From: Rhodosporidiobolus odoratus
Lineage: Eukaryota > Basidiomycota > Microbotryomycetes > Sporidiobolales > Sporidiobolaceae
Assembly (NCBI GenBank): GCA_034387635.1
Contig: JAOANU010000002.1
Coordinates: forward strand, 1-64,000
DNA: 64,000 bases
Reading direction: 5' to 3'
In this document: in pieces, positions 23,201 to 34,800 of the stretch
Numbering within the stretch: the stretch's first letter is position 1
How the letters are laid out: the number at the start of each line of letters is the position of its first letter
Notes under the pieces: generated by a model
What the model was told of the DNA's origin: nothing
Databases searched by the model: none
The model's input: the letters and a program-made list of their open reading frames with translations, nothing else
Made by a program: the position numbers and the translations under genes

Positions 23201-23782
23201 CTCTGCCCTAAAGTTCCCTTTTCTCGCCTTCTTTTCCTGCTTTGCTTCCGCTTTTCGTTCCTTCTCCTGCGTGCGGGCTGAGGCACGAGAGAGGCGAGAG
23301 AACTGTCGAGGCGTAAACGCGGTGGCAAAGAGGGGACCGTCTATGCCATTGCCGTTACCGTCTGCATTGCCGTTGCCGGGGAGGAAAGGAACATAGGTGG
23401 GAGAAAGGGGGGAAGCAGTGGGCGATTCGAGGGGTGTCACAGGTGAGAGAGGTTGAGAGTGGGCTCGTTGACGGGTCCTCGAAGCGCGGGTGGCCGACCT
23501 AGCCTGGCGTGAGAACATACCGACCCCACTGCTCGCTCCGTCTTGTTCTCCTCCGCTCGACTCTGCATCCGAATGGTCCGGTTCTCGGTAGGCCGGTGAC
23601 TGGTCATGTCGCTGTCGGTGAAAGAGACCTCCGAAGCCCGTCCGGCTGCGAGAGGTGCTTCGAGTTCGAATCGGCGGAGGTTGAGGCAGGTCAGGCAGAG
23701 TTCCTCGTCTCGAGGTGTGCAGTCCGAAGTGATCTGCGCCGCTGTAGTCGGGTAGGTGTCGAGTTGCGGTCGTTCGAGGCAT
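20286..23782 (-). CDS. RhoGAP domain protein with disordered N-terminus
   Basis: RhoGAPs switch Rho/Cdc42-type GTPases off. Exon 1 (22780-23782) encodes about 334 residues of Ser/Arg/Pro-rich disordered sequence with a Lys/Arg-rich block and a short Gly/Ala hydrophobic segment. Exon 2 (22567-22710), exon 3 (22216-22494, a helical SLTPQEHHLVQHAAAALLL block) and exon 4 follow in phase. The RhoGAP domain starts at KLFGTDLHYL with IPEFIDHCITAMM and the arginine-finger loop EGILRKSGN. Later exons supply DLFKRFLASLPDPVLT, RAMHLVICLMPKVNRD and the APTLLRPH segment. The helix 5-loop-helix pattern is complete enough for a functional domain. The last exon is ambiguous: joining CAC-G near 20547 to an acceptor near 20393 gives an in-frame end with stop at 20286. 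The upstream ATG at 23782 is the only good start. The target GTPase is unknown. Confidence 0.85.
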
Positions 23783-24477
23783 GTCGCACTGTCTTCACAG
23801 CCAAGGTTGAGGGCGGAAGAGAGGAGCGACCCAGTGAGGCGGATGAGGGTCCGCGGAGGATCCGCATATGCGACGAGGAGGGTTTCGGGGTTTTGAGGCT
23901 GTGCTTGAGTGGTGAATGGTGGCGTCCCATATTTGTCCACTCCTTCCAGGCCAGACGAGTGCAGTGAGAAACAGCCAGCGGAAATGTGAGAAGCCGAGTC
24001 GGGTTACGAAGCGGAACGCAGCAAATCGCATAAGTGAATGGGCAGTAGCTAAGCCTGGCGAAAGTGAAGTGGTCAGCTGCTGCGTGCTGTCTATACAGCC
24101 TTACAGTAGCAGTGTGGTACAGTACAGTAGTCGGGGTTGAAAGAAATCACCTCATGGCCTCATCCCGCACTGTAACAAGACTCGTTCAGGCTACTGTACT
24201 GTAATCTACTCGCCTTAGCATCGCTAGACTGTACACCGGTCTACACACGGCTAGCCGGCCAACTCTGTTTAGTCGACAGTTCAGAGTGCGCAGCCCCCAC
24301 AAGTCAATTTGCAGGACAGTCCTAGAGTCCTCCTCCATCTCCTCCTTCTTGGCAACCCCTCGACTCTCTCTCTCTCTCTCCGCAACCCACACCTCAAGCC
24401 AGCTTATACACCTCTGCACCGTGTCAAGCATCCTTGACAACCCCCGCCCCGACCCTTGTTGCGCTCTGATCGATCGA
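23783..24477. promoter_or_regulatory. Divergent promoter, RhoGAP / aspartic protease
   Basis: Two start codons point away from each other across 695 bases. The region has a 13-bp inverted repeat (24117-24130 and 24191-24204, core TACTGTACTGTA) with further TACAGTA copies nearby, and a pure (TC)n run at about 24367-24381 before the protease start. Both are candidate regulatory elements; function is not shown. Confidence 0.5.
24117..24204. repeat. Inverted repeat with TACTGTA cores
   Basis: The left arm at 24117-24130 (gtacagtacagtag) is the reverse complement of the right arm at 24191-24204 (ctactgtactgtaa) over 13 of 14 bases, with 60 bases between them. Each arm is itself a tandem of ACAGT/ACTGT, so a repeated operator is possible. 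Confidence 0.7.
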
Positions 24478-27366
24478 ATGGGTCAACCTCTTCCTTCCTC
24501 ACCCCTTCCTTCATCTCTCCCCTCCATCCTCGTCTCTCTCTTGCTCTTGCCTGCGATTTCAGCATCACCGTCTCTACCGTACTCAACCTCTCCGGCGCCA
24601 CCTCCGGCAGCAGCAACCCCAACCGCCTTCAGAGGCGGCGGCCTCCACCTCCCCCTTTCGAGGCAAAACGGTCACTTGCACCACATCTCGAAACTACACA
24701 AGCGGGAACACAAGCAGGACGTCGTCAGGCAGTGGGCGTTGAGGGAGAAGGGGAGGCTGGGAGACAAGTACAGGGGCAGCGAAGAACGACTGCGAAAACG
24801 TGACCTTGACGCTAGTGAAAACCACGAGGAGGAAAAAAGGCGACGACAACGACGAAGAAACGGCGACAGGGACATTGAGGGACCGCGGCTCGAAGGACGA
24901 CAGATCCTATCCCTGCCTGCTACCACGACCACGACCTCGACCTCTCGAACGGGCTTTCAGACTGCCGGCGTTCCCGCCTCGTCTGCGTCAAGCACTTCCG
25001 ATTCGCAGGAATATGGCGCGACCACCACTCGAGCAGACGGAGCACCGATCGACTCGAGCGCATCAGCGACAAGCAGCGAGATAAGACCGCAGGAAACACT
25101 CCCGGTGGGGCTGGTTCATACCCTAAACTACGAGGCAGATCTGTGAGTTGCCGGCTTCTCGCAACCCCCTGTTTACAGGCTTCTGGGCTGCATGACTGAG
25201 GGTTTCCTTGCTGTTGCCGTACTTACGCAACTTGCGCTTTCCCGCGACTAGGTCCTACTACGCTCCCGTCGGTATAGGCGTGCCACCTCAATACATGAAC
25301 TGCATTCTCGATACTGGGTACGCTCGCTTCGCCATGTTACTTCATAGATAGGCTACTGGCTTACCCCGCGTCCTGTGCTTACTTGCTCTTGTTCCCCCTG
25401 CGGTTTTCTTCTTTGCTCTCTCCGACTCCATCGATGCCTCGTTGCTTCCTCGCCCTTGCCGGCTCTCCCTCATCCCATTGTGCTCGTCTTTCTGCCTTCA
25501 CCTTTCTCACACGCGGCTGCCCTTGTTTAGTTCCGCCGACCTCTGGCTCGCGTCCTCCCTCTGCGCCTCCGATTCAGCCACCTCGACCTCCTCCTCCACC
25601 GGCTGCACCTTGGACACCCCACTCTACAATACGACCCTCTCTTCCACCTCACTCGACATGAACACGTCCTTCTCGGTCCGATATGGGTCGGGCAGCGCAC
25701 AGGGAGAGATTTGGCAGGATTATATTGGGTTTGCGGGGTATAATGTTAGTTCTCAGGGATTCGCCTTGGTGGAGCAGGTTAGTGAGGGCTTGCTGAGTGG
25801 GGAGATTTCCGGGTTGATGGGTGCGTGCTTTCCACCTTGGTTGCTAGATCCGACTGCGTTGTAAACTGACCTTTCTCGTCCATGTTACCTCTTCCTCGTG
25901 CCGTCACACAATCGGCCTTCTTCCATCCCGCTCCCCTGTCCTCGTCCTTCTGACAGGCCTCGGCTGGCAACCTCTGGCGGCCTCGCACGTCACCCCTTTC
26001 TGGCAAAACCTCTACTCCGCCTCCGCCCTCCCCTTTCCCGGTTTTGCCGTCTCCCTAACCCGCTACATCAACGTCCCGAACGCCGCCTCGATCGAACCGG
26101 GCGGTTCCATAACCTTCGGCTACCTGAACGCGTCCCTCTACTCGAGCGAAATCAATTACGTTCCCATTCCGTCGGGCGCCGAGAGTTATTGGGTCGTCAA
26201 GATGGATGGGGTCCGGGTCAATGGGACGAATGTGACGAGTTGGGGGGACAATGCTCGAGGGGAGAGAGGGGGGCAGATGGTCGCGATTGATACGGGCACT
26301 ACTTTGATCGGAGGACCGAGTGAGACGGTCAAGAGTGTTTATGCGGAGGTTGAGGGGGCGAGGGCGGCAACGGGGGACTATAGCGGTGCGTGTCACGGCG
26401 CTTCCTGCTCCTCTTCCTCCCTTAGTATCCGTTATACACAAAGGGGAAGGCGCTGACTTGGTTGCGAATTTTTTCCCCACGATCTCGGCATTAGGCTACT
26501 ACTCTTATCCTTGTGACGCCAACGTGTCTGTCGCCCTGAGCTTCGGCGGTACCGTGCGTCCAGTTCTCCTCGCCCTGCCCCTCAAAAGATCCCGGTTCCT
26601 ACCCCATCACTCTTTCACGCTTTTACACCTAGTATGACGCTGACCCTCCCGCTCGATATCCCGCCAACCTTCCCCCGATTATCCGTACCTCGTTCTCCCC
26701 GCACTCAAACAGGCCTACAACATGACCCCCGAAGACTTCAACCTCGGACCCTTCGGAATCGATTCAGCAACGAACCGGTCGACCTGTTTGGGAGCATTCT
26801 TTGAGTTGAGCATCGGAGGTGGGACAAGGATTCAATGGGTGGTAAGTCACAAGTCCGCCAGTCCGCTTCGGTTACGTCGACCTTGTCCTTACCGCTCAGC
26901 GCATTCCTGCCTAATGACGCCGTGTGGTTACAACGAACGTCGAAGTAGTGATGCTGATATGTCTTTCCTCCCACCGCAGATCGGAGCCGCTTTTCTCAAG
27001 AACGTCTACTCCGTCTACCGCGCCTCCCCCCCATCAGTCGGATTCGCCCTCCCCCCAAACTCAACCTCCCTGCACCTCCCCTCCTTCCCCTCCAACTCAT
27101 CCGATCCCGCTCGAGACATGGATTCCGGAAACTTGACCGCCTTCCCCAATCCTATCGCGGGAGGAGGGATTTATGGACCTTCTGGAGGGGTCAGTGTCAG
27201 GACTACGTTGGTCGCTGCTAATACGGTTACGACGGCGGTTCAGGCGGGCGGGACGGTGGGGAGGGTGCCTTCTTCAGCTGTGGCGAGGGGTGTGGGCGGG
27301 GACGCGATGGCAGGATTGAGAATGGTGCTGGCGGTGGCGGCGGGGGTCATATTGGTGATGCTGTGA
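24478..27366 (+). CDS. Pepsin-like aspartic protease (A1), probably GPI-anchored
   Basis: Seven exons (24478-25142, 25252-25317, 25531-25820, 25957-26385, 26495-26553, 26713-26841, 26980-27366) give 674 residues. A signal peptide (about 1-30) is followed by an unusually long, basic, Ser/Thr-rich proregion of about 190 residues with dibasic sites (LHKREH, RKRD, KRRRQRRR) that could be cut by a Kex2-type protease. The catalytic domain has both active-site triads, DTGS near residue 242 (split by the 213-nt intron 2) and DTGT near 452, plus the flap region SVRYGSGSAQGE. After the catalytic domain there is a Ser/Asn-rich spacer and a hydrophobic C-terminus ending in VAAGVILVML, the form of a GPI-attachment signal. 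This is the yapsin-like layout, so a plasma membrane or cell wall location is likely. The natural substrate is not known. Confidence 0.92.
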
Positions 27367-27858
27367 TCTTGGCGCTCGATAGACCCTGGGCCGGGACAGC
27401 CCTACGAAGACACTCTTTTTTCGCCTTGTCGCCCTGAGTTTGCCTTACATACTTACATTACTTTGTGAGCACGTTGTGCGTACATTCCTGTTCACCACTT
27501 GTGTCTCTTTTTCTGCACTCGTACCCGGTATCCTCTCCCCACTCGCATCGCCGTTCCGTGTATCACTCCCCTCTCTCTACCCTTTCCTGGTACTTCGTTC
27601 CTCTTCTCACCTTGTTTCTTGCTGCAACTATCCGCATGGTTTCCCTCCTCTATTCGCCCTCCGCTTCAGACCACGAGAGACATCCTTTGATACCGCTGAC
27701 GATCAGCAGCCTTTCGCAGCTGCGAGTTGTAAGCCCAATCTTCCTCTCTCGCGCCATCTGCCGGGGGAGATCAAAGCCAAAGCAACTTCGATACAGGCGC
27801 ATAACAACTCATACAGAACTACGTCGATATGCAACAGCGCCTTTGCCCGTGCTCGTAG
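27367..27858. other. Convergent intergenic region
   Basis: This holds the 3' flanks of the protease (+) and of the 892-residue protein (-). A plus-strand frame crosses it into the neighbour but is Phe/Ser/Pro-rich and looks like the reverse of coding DNA. Confidence 0.5.
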
Positions 27859-30854
27859 TCAAATAGCCCCGACACTCGCAAACCTTCTCAACTCCCTCTT
27901 CTTCTTGCTCGTTTTCTTCTTTTCGCCTGCTTCCTTCTCCTCAGACATGACGGGATTCTCCCTCTCGTCGTCCTCCGCCTCGTCCTTCTTCCCACGTTCT
28001 CCCCATCCTTTCGGCGCCCGTTTCAGTTCCTCACACCCTCCTCCTCCACCTCGCTCCCGCTTCCCCCCCTCCCGAGTCCTAGCCCCAGTGGCGGCAGCAT
28101 CGAGTCTCAACAAATCCTGCCTAGCCAACTCGATCGACGATTTGGCTTTATGAAGAGGATGAAGGGCTTGGACGCGTTCTTTCTTCGGCTTTGGGAAGAG
28201 GGGCAGGGAAGGAACGAGAGTTGGGTCGCCAAACAAAGTAGGGCTAGGCAGAGAGCAGCCACGTCGGAACTCGGGTGATGTAGGAGTAACGGTCTGACCA
28301 CCTGCGCTGCTGGGGGCGTAGTGATATGCCCCGCCTGTCAGAGTGGTTGCGGCGGAACGGGGAGAAGGAACTGGAGAAGAGACGCTACGAGAGAGGGGTG
28401 AGCGAGCTGGGCGTTCGGGATTGAGGTTGAGCGGAGGCGGGATGGAGTGTGTGAAGCGACATGAAGGGGCAGGGCCGCAAGAAAAGGCCGGAGGAGGCTT
28501 GCGGGCGGTACTTGGGGCGGACGAAGCGCGTGATGAGGAAGTGGACGAGGAGGGGACAGGCGAGGGGGTGGGAGTATCATGCGAGTGAGGTGCTGCAAAG
28601 CGGACGGAGAAAGCAGGGACAGGGAAGGTCGAAGTCGAAGAAGCTGGAGCAGGAGACGAGGCCGGCGGGGGAGGGAACGAAGGAAAGCGCGGTAATGCCG
28701 TAGGCTCGAAAGACGCGATATCAGCTGGTGCCGATACTGGAGAAATACTGCTCGCTGTATATGCGAGAGGCTGGGTGGGACAGGGTCGAGGAATAAAAGT
28801 GAAGGGCGAGGGTTCGAACCATTCGAACGCGCTTGAGGGAGCACGCGGCGGAGGCAGGGGTAGGCCGTGTCGAGATGCATAGGCTCTGTCTATGACTGTA
28901 GTAGGACGCGAGCGTCACTACAACGTAGGAAGTGCTGGAGGTACCCGGGACTTACCGCATTTCCTCCGTACCATCTCCTCCTCGAACTGCTTCTCGCTAT
29001 ACTCATCCTCGTCAGCTACTAGGCTGTACAGCCGTTCGAGGTCAACCCTGCTTTTAGGCTTGAACAAGCAATATTCGTATCTGTCGAAATCGAGCTGAAC
29101 CAGCGGAATGTGAGTCTCGCTATTCTCAGTTATGAACGTCGCGGGGTGCGAAGTCGACGTAGACGTGCTCGAGTTCGAGGAGGAGCGGGACAGGAAGGTG
29201 TCGCGGTATAGGCGGAAGGAAGAAGCCGGAAGTGGGTAAATCTGCTGAAGCGAGTTGGCCTTCTCAAGTCACAAACATGACGGTCAGTTCCGCGAGCTAA
29301 CAACACAGTAGATGTCACCACGAACCTCGTAGACCCGAAGAGCCATGATATCGTCCATCGCACCGGCCTTGAACCTCGCTTGCCCGCTCGCTCTTCTCCA
29401 AGTTCCGTCATCAATCCCAATCTCGATAGCTCTCTCAACCACTTCCTCCTTGCTCTTGCTGATCCCTGCGCTCTTTCGGCAATCAGCTTCGTCATTTGGG
29501 TCTGAGAGAGCGAAGCTGACGGTCGCGGTCGAGAGCGAGGTTGAGAGTGCGAGGACGGGCATGCGAAGAAAAGGGAGGTGGAGCTGATGAAGGGGCGGGG
29601 AAAAGTCCAGTGTGCGAGGTTTGAGCTGCGACAGCACGCAATGAGTGAAAGCATCTCGCGGCTAGAGCGAAGAACTGCGCACAATGAGCAAGTCGTGATC
29701 AACAAGTTTGACACCGCAGATCGCGGAATCCGAGCTTACACAGCCCTGCACATTAGGTCGGTCAGCGCCGCACAAGCAGTGTAGATTGATGCAGCTGCTA
29801 CTGACCAGTATTCCATTGACCAAGCACCAATCCTTTTCTCCACCGCCGCCAAGGTCCTCCTCAAATCCTCCCTTTCCTGGGCGTCTCTGCTTAGGCGTGG
29901 CAACGCCCATCCTCTCGCTCGCACTCCTACTCCTCTGCAACCTCAGAGGCGGCGATGGCTCGAACACTGGTCCCTCTGCTTCAAGCGTGACCTCCAAACT
30001 CGCCCTGCCTTCCTCTCGAGGTCCTCGACGTTTCCCCTCCCCGCCGGCAGCATCGGCAGCGATGGACATGCCCCAAGCCGGTGTCTGACTCGCCACGCTC
30101 GAGCGACGGTGACGCTGTGCCTTGGAGTGGGGGGAGCGGGCTGAAGCTTGCAGCAAGGTTGAGACTGGCGAGGAGGACGAGGACACTTTGGGTGAGGCGG
30201 GCGGAGTCGCGGGCAGATCAGAGCGGAGTGTAGCAGTCGTAGTTGAGGGACTGGAGCTGAGGGTCGTCTGAGTCGCGGAGAAAGCAGGGACGAGCTGGGT
30301 ACGGGGCATCAAAGCCGTGTGACGGAAAGCGGAACCCGATGAAGAGGGTGAGGACAAGTCGGTAGGGGCCCCAGGTGGAGGTCGAGGCGACGAGCGATGA
30401 AGCTACGAGACAAAAAGGTGGGATACCGCTGGATGTCAGACCGGGGCAGAAAGAAAGGACTCACTCTGCTTGCAACGGCCGCTGCCAACTTTCCCGCCAC
30501 TTGCCTGACTGCCCCATTCTTCTTCGTTCTTGGGGTTTGCGGCAAGCCCCGAGGTTCTTCGGCTGCGTTCCTGTACTGCGGCGGCAGGAATAGTTGCGAC
30601 TGGCTGGGTTGGCGGTGTGCTTGTCCAACAGGATGAATGCGTGCTGCACTCGCTACTCCCGGACCGTCGCTTGTCTCTGCCTGCTCAAACACCTGTAGTG
30701 CTACGTGCTTGAGTTGCCCGAGACGCCATTCTTTGGGTACAGTGAAGGTCTGCCAGCGATCCAGAGGGAGGTGTCGAATGGTGAGAGTGAGATGAGTTGC
30801 ATCAGTAGATTCGGGTTGTAAGGGACGGTGGGGCGAATGCTGAGCGAAGGACAT
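27859..30854 (-). CDS. Unrecognised 892-residue protein, Ub-like N-terminus, Ser/Pro-rich
   Basis: Six exons (30465-30854, 29806-30402, 29683-29745, 29326-29625, 28956-29259, 27859-28883) join in phase at every junction to 892 residues. The N-terminus has a beta-grasp-like pattern (HLTLTIRHLPLDRWQTFTVP, then LGQLKHVALQVF) that resembles a ubiquitin-like or Ras-association fold; this is a guess from pattern only. A long Ser/Thr/Pro-rich linker follows. Then comes a folded block over exons 2-5 (KDWCLVNGIL, GVKLVDHDLLIL, SKEEVVERAIEIGID, RYEYCLFKPKSRVDL) that could be a PH-like module. The C-terminal third is Pro/Ser-rich and ends in a strongly basic/acidic alternating tail. The start ATG at 30854 is the first in frame. 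The gene is divergent from VPS11. I cannot name a function. Confidence 0.75.
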
Positions 30855-31893
30855 TCTAGCTGGCCTCACAGTGGTCGAATGCAGTCCGAACCGGCGAGCG
30901 GTTTACCGGAAGACGAGAGGAAGAAACAGAGTTTCGAGTTGCAAAGATGAGCAGTTGCAACTTGAACAGTAGTCGGTATCGACAGCGAACAGGAACAGGG
31001 ACGTTTGAGCCGCTTTCAGAGACTGCTGACCACTACGCTCACTGACGAAGAAGCTCTGTCGCCCCGAATAGCTTTGCGCTGCGAAACAAAGCCGGAGGAA
31101 AACCGCGATCCGGGCGGCCGTCATACATGCTATCCTAGTCTGCCCTTGAAGAGCGAGTGTGTGCAGCTGTCAGCACAGTTGTGATCTCTACGTGTGACTG
31201 CGCAATGCAGCCAGTCGGGGCGAGGGACACAAGCCTCGTCTTTGCTGACGAGTTCTTGCCGAGGATGTTGAAGGTTCGCTCGCGCTTTCCTGCTCCTCCT
31301 GCCTTCCGTTTCGGCTCCTGCAGCCGGAAGGAGCTGGCCAAACTCTAGCGCAGTCGTGTAACTCTTGCATCGGCGGGTGCACGCCGTTTACGGTGTCGCC
31401 GGAGAGGGGAAGAGAACGCTGGATTCGCTTGTTCTCCAACATTGCCGGTAGTCAGGGGCATAGCGGGTTCACAGAGCGGTACATACCGCGCCCCTGTGGT
31501 AGCGCACGCCCGACGACATCTCATCTCTTCTAGGGTTCGTGCGGCGACCGAGATTATCATGATGGTGACAAAGTGACAGTCGAGGAAGGGCAGCAGAGGG
31601 GGATTGCAAGCGCCACTCTAGCCTCCGGCACAGACTATGATCATCTAGAGAAGGTTACTCTTGACATGGAGTCAGAGCATGGAGCGGAGTGAGGGCAAGA
31701 GGGCGAAAGCGATTCTGAACTTGTTTATTCTCCTGTAACTCTGCTCGACTCGCTGCTGGAGCTTGGTGGCCCTTACAGGAAAGCATGGTACAATCTAAGC
31801 AACCCGCCACAACCACTACGCAGCAGTCACAAGCATCACTCGCAGCTCCAGCGGTGCGTGTCCTTTCCAACTGATCAACCCAGTCTCCCCTTC
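30855..31893. promoter_or_regulatory. Divergent intergenic region upstream of VPS11
   Basis: About 1 kb separates the two start codons. I see no gene in it; short frames lack motifs and start codons. It should contain the promoters of VPS11 and of the 892-residue protein. Confidence 0.45.
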
Positions 31894-34800
31894 ATGTCCT
31901 CCTCAGAGAGAGTAACACATGGTAGCAGCACGTAATCTGATCTACTCTTCACACAGTGGCGCCAGTTTTCCTTCTTCAACTCGTCACCCTTCACCCCGTC
32001 CACCTCTTCCCCCACTTCCGCTCCACTCCACCCTTCCAATCTCTCCGTCCTACATTCGGATCCTACCCTCGGTGACATCGGAGTGGTCCTCTCAGCCGAC
32101 CTCGACGGTCGTATCAGCTTGCTCAACGAGAAATGGGAAGCCGAACGCACTTGGACCGCTTTCCAGGGTGGACGAGTCACTTGGATTCAAACCGCTGGAT
32201 GGGATAGCAGAAAGGGAAGGGTCATTGTCGTCACCGTCGGAGTACGTGCCGTCCTCCCTTTTTCAGAGCTGCCACTCACGCTTTGCCCGGCAGGACGACC
32301 GCTCGACTCCCTTTCCTTTACTCAAACTCTGGCTTCTCACCTTGCCCACGACGTCCCCTGCATCCGCCCATCTCCCTCCACAAGATCCCCATCTCACCCT
32401 TCTCCGCTCAGCTCCCATCAACCCCACGCCCAGTCGACCCTCTCCAGCTTCCGCCCTCGCCCTTTCTCCCTCGCTCTCGCACGTCGTGGTCGGTCTAGCA
32501 GACGGTTACGTCGTGGCGTGGAAGCACGTCGATGAAGTCGTCGAGGCGAGTCTGAATGAGCTCGAAGACGCAGCAGCTCGGGCTGCAGAACCCCCCGCCC
32601 CAAACGGAAAGGGCAGGGCGGAAAAGCTGCGACCCTTTACTCCCGGAGGAATGGGCAAACTGCGAACTCTGTGGGAGGGGAACAAGGAACCGGTGACAAA
32701 CTGTGGCGTGACTTCGGACGGGACTAGTCCAGCGGGGATGCAGACGCTGTTTATCCTTACTACCTCGCAAATCTTGTCACTACACCTACCGCCATCTTCG
32801 CACCCTCTTGCTTCAAAGTATCGACACGCTCAGCCGAATGTACTCGATGAGCATGGAGCTGCTGTCGGGTGTGCGAAGATTGTGAGGTTAGGGGTGCCGG
32901 GCGAGGACGGAGATGGAAGGGTGCAGGAGAGGATGGTGGTTGCGAGGGAAGAAGCGGTGTATGTGTACGGCGGCGACGGAAGAGAGGGTTGCTGGGCCTA
33001 CGAAGGTGAGCTCCGCTTTTTGAGCTGAGAACCCAACGCAGTACTAATGCTCCGATTCGTCGGCTGCAGGACCGAAATCCGCCATCGTCCCTCTCTCGAC
33101 CTCCTTCGTCGCTGCCACCTCGACCCTGCCTCCTACCTCCACCTCTCGTCTCCCAACTCCCTACCTCTTGATCCTCTCTCCACCTCAAACCCTCTCCCTC
33201 TCCTCAAAATCCGCCACACTCCGTCAAGCAGCCTCCTCCCGCCTCAGCGGCTCGACCTCTTCTCCCAATCCAGGAACGACGTCCGACGATAGAGTAGGCA
33301 AAGTCACCATGTTTGACCCGGAGAACAAGTTCATAGCTTTCTCGGCTCCGTTTGGGGATGCTGTTGAAGGGGGGGAGGCGGGCGTTAGGCAGGTTGTGGA
33401 GGCATGGGGAGCTGTGTGGGTTCTTACTGAGAGTGGACGGGTACGCTTCTCATCTCATGCGCTCGGACTCAAGACGGTGCTGACGGCAATCTTGGGTTTC
33501 CAGCTATTCCGCCTTACTGAGCACCCGCTGCAAGACTCCCTGCAGCAACTGTACCAGCGAAACCTCTTCACCCTCGCAGTTGGTCTTGCACAAAGTCGCG
33601 GGCTGGGCAGCAGCGAAGTTGCCGAAATCAACAAACGGTGCGTCCACCGCGTTCTTGTTCCCGTGACCTTCCACGGCGGCTGACCGGGCTTTCTGGCCTG
33701 TACAGCTATGGTGACCATCTTTACTCCAAGGCGGACTATGAGGGCGCGATGGGCTGTTACCTCAAGACGGTCGGCATCGTTCAAGCGAGCTACGTGATCC
33801 GAAAGGTATGCTGCTTTTGGTTTTCGTCTGTTTCTGTACGCGTTCGCCGATTTGTCGCCGGATCGTCCCTAACGTCCAATCGCCTCTGTTGCAGTTCCTC
33901 GATGCCCAACGCCTGACCCACCTCACCTCCTACCTTCAAGAGCTCCACTCCCGCCAGCTCGCCAATACTGACATTACCACCCTCCTCCTCAATTGCTACA
34001 CCAAACTCGGCGACTCTGCCGCCCTCGAAGCTTTCATCCACTCTTCTTCTTCCACCTCCTCAGCTCTCGACTCTTCTCCACGCGACGCAGGTGAAGGCCC
34101 GGACGAACCGCCCTTCGACCTCGAAACCGCTATCCGAGTCTTACGACAAGCCGGTTATTTCTCCCACGCGTCCTGGTTGGCAGGTCGATACTCTCTGCAT
34201 GGCGAATACCTGCGAATAGCGATCGAAGACGAGAAAGACATTCCTGGCGCTCTTGGGTATGTGCGGAAACTTGCCAACGGGGACAAGGGAGCGGAGGGCG
34301 TCGAAGAGGCCAGGGAGGGAATGAGAAGATGGGCGGGAGCTCTACTCGCCACTGAGCCAGAGCTGACTACGGAGGTTCTCGTCGAGATTTGCTGTGGCAG
34401 CCTAGCCCAGCCGGATTTGAAGACTGGGGATGAGGAGAAACCGGCGGTGAACGGGTCTCATTCTACCACCTCGACGACGACGACAGCGGGGCAGGACGCT
34501 ATCAGAGGTCGTCTCGCAGATTTGCGCCAAAGAACCGCTGTTAGTGATACTTCGGTTTCGTCCCGTCGATCTACCGCCGTTCCAGCTTACGACGTTCCCG
34601 ATACTGCCTCTCCCAACGTCCTGTTCCCCTCACCGTCCACCTCCGGCGTTCTCGCTACTCGCACCGTTTCCCAAAAGGCCGACCTCCCTTCCGCCCGCTT
34701 GTTCTTCCCCCACTTTGTCGATCACCCACAACAATTCATCACGTTTCTCGAAGCAGTCGGCGAGCGACGATACGGTAAACGAGTCGAGTCGCTCTCTTTT

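Noticed and set aside
24360..24385. (TC)n run as a possible mobile-element or telomere remnant
   Set aside because: It is a simple microsatellite in a fungal 5' leader; no terminal repeats or transposase-like frames are near.
27440..28153. Plus-strand frame of 237 codons
   Set aside because: It crosses the 3' end of the better supported minus-strand 892-residue gene and is Phe/Ser/Pro-rich like reversed coding DNA.
28805..28825. ggttcgaacc, similar to a tRNA B box
   Set aside because: It lies inside a coding exon (minus strand), and no acceptor stem, D arm or A box can be found around it.
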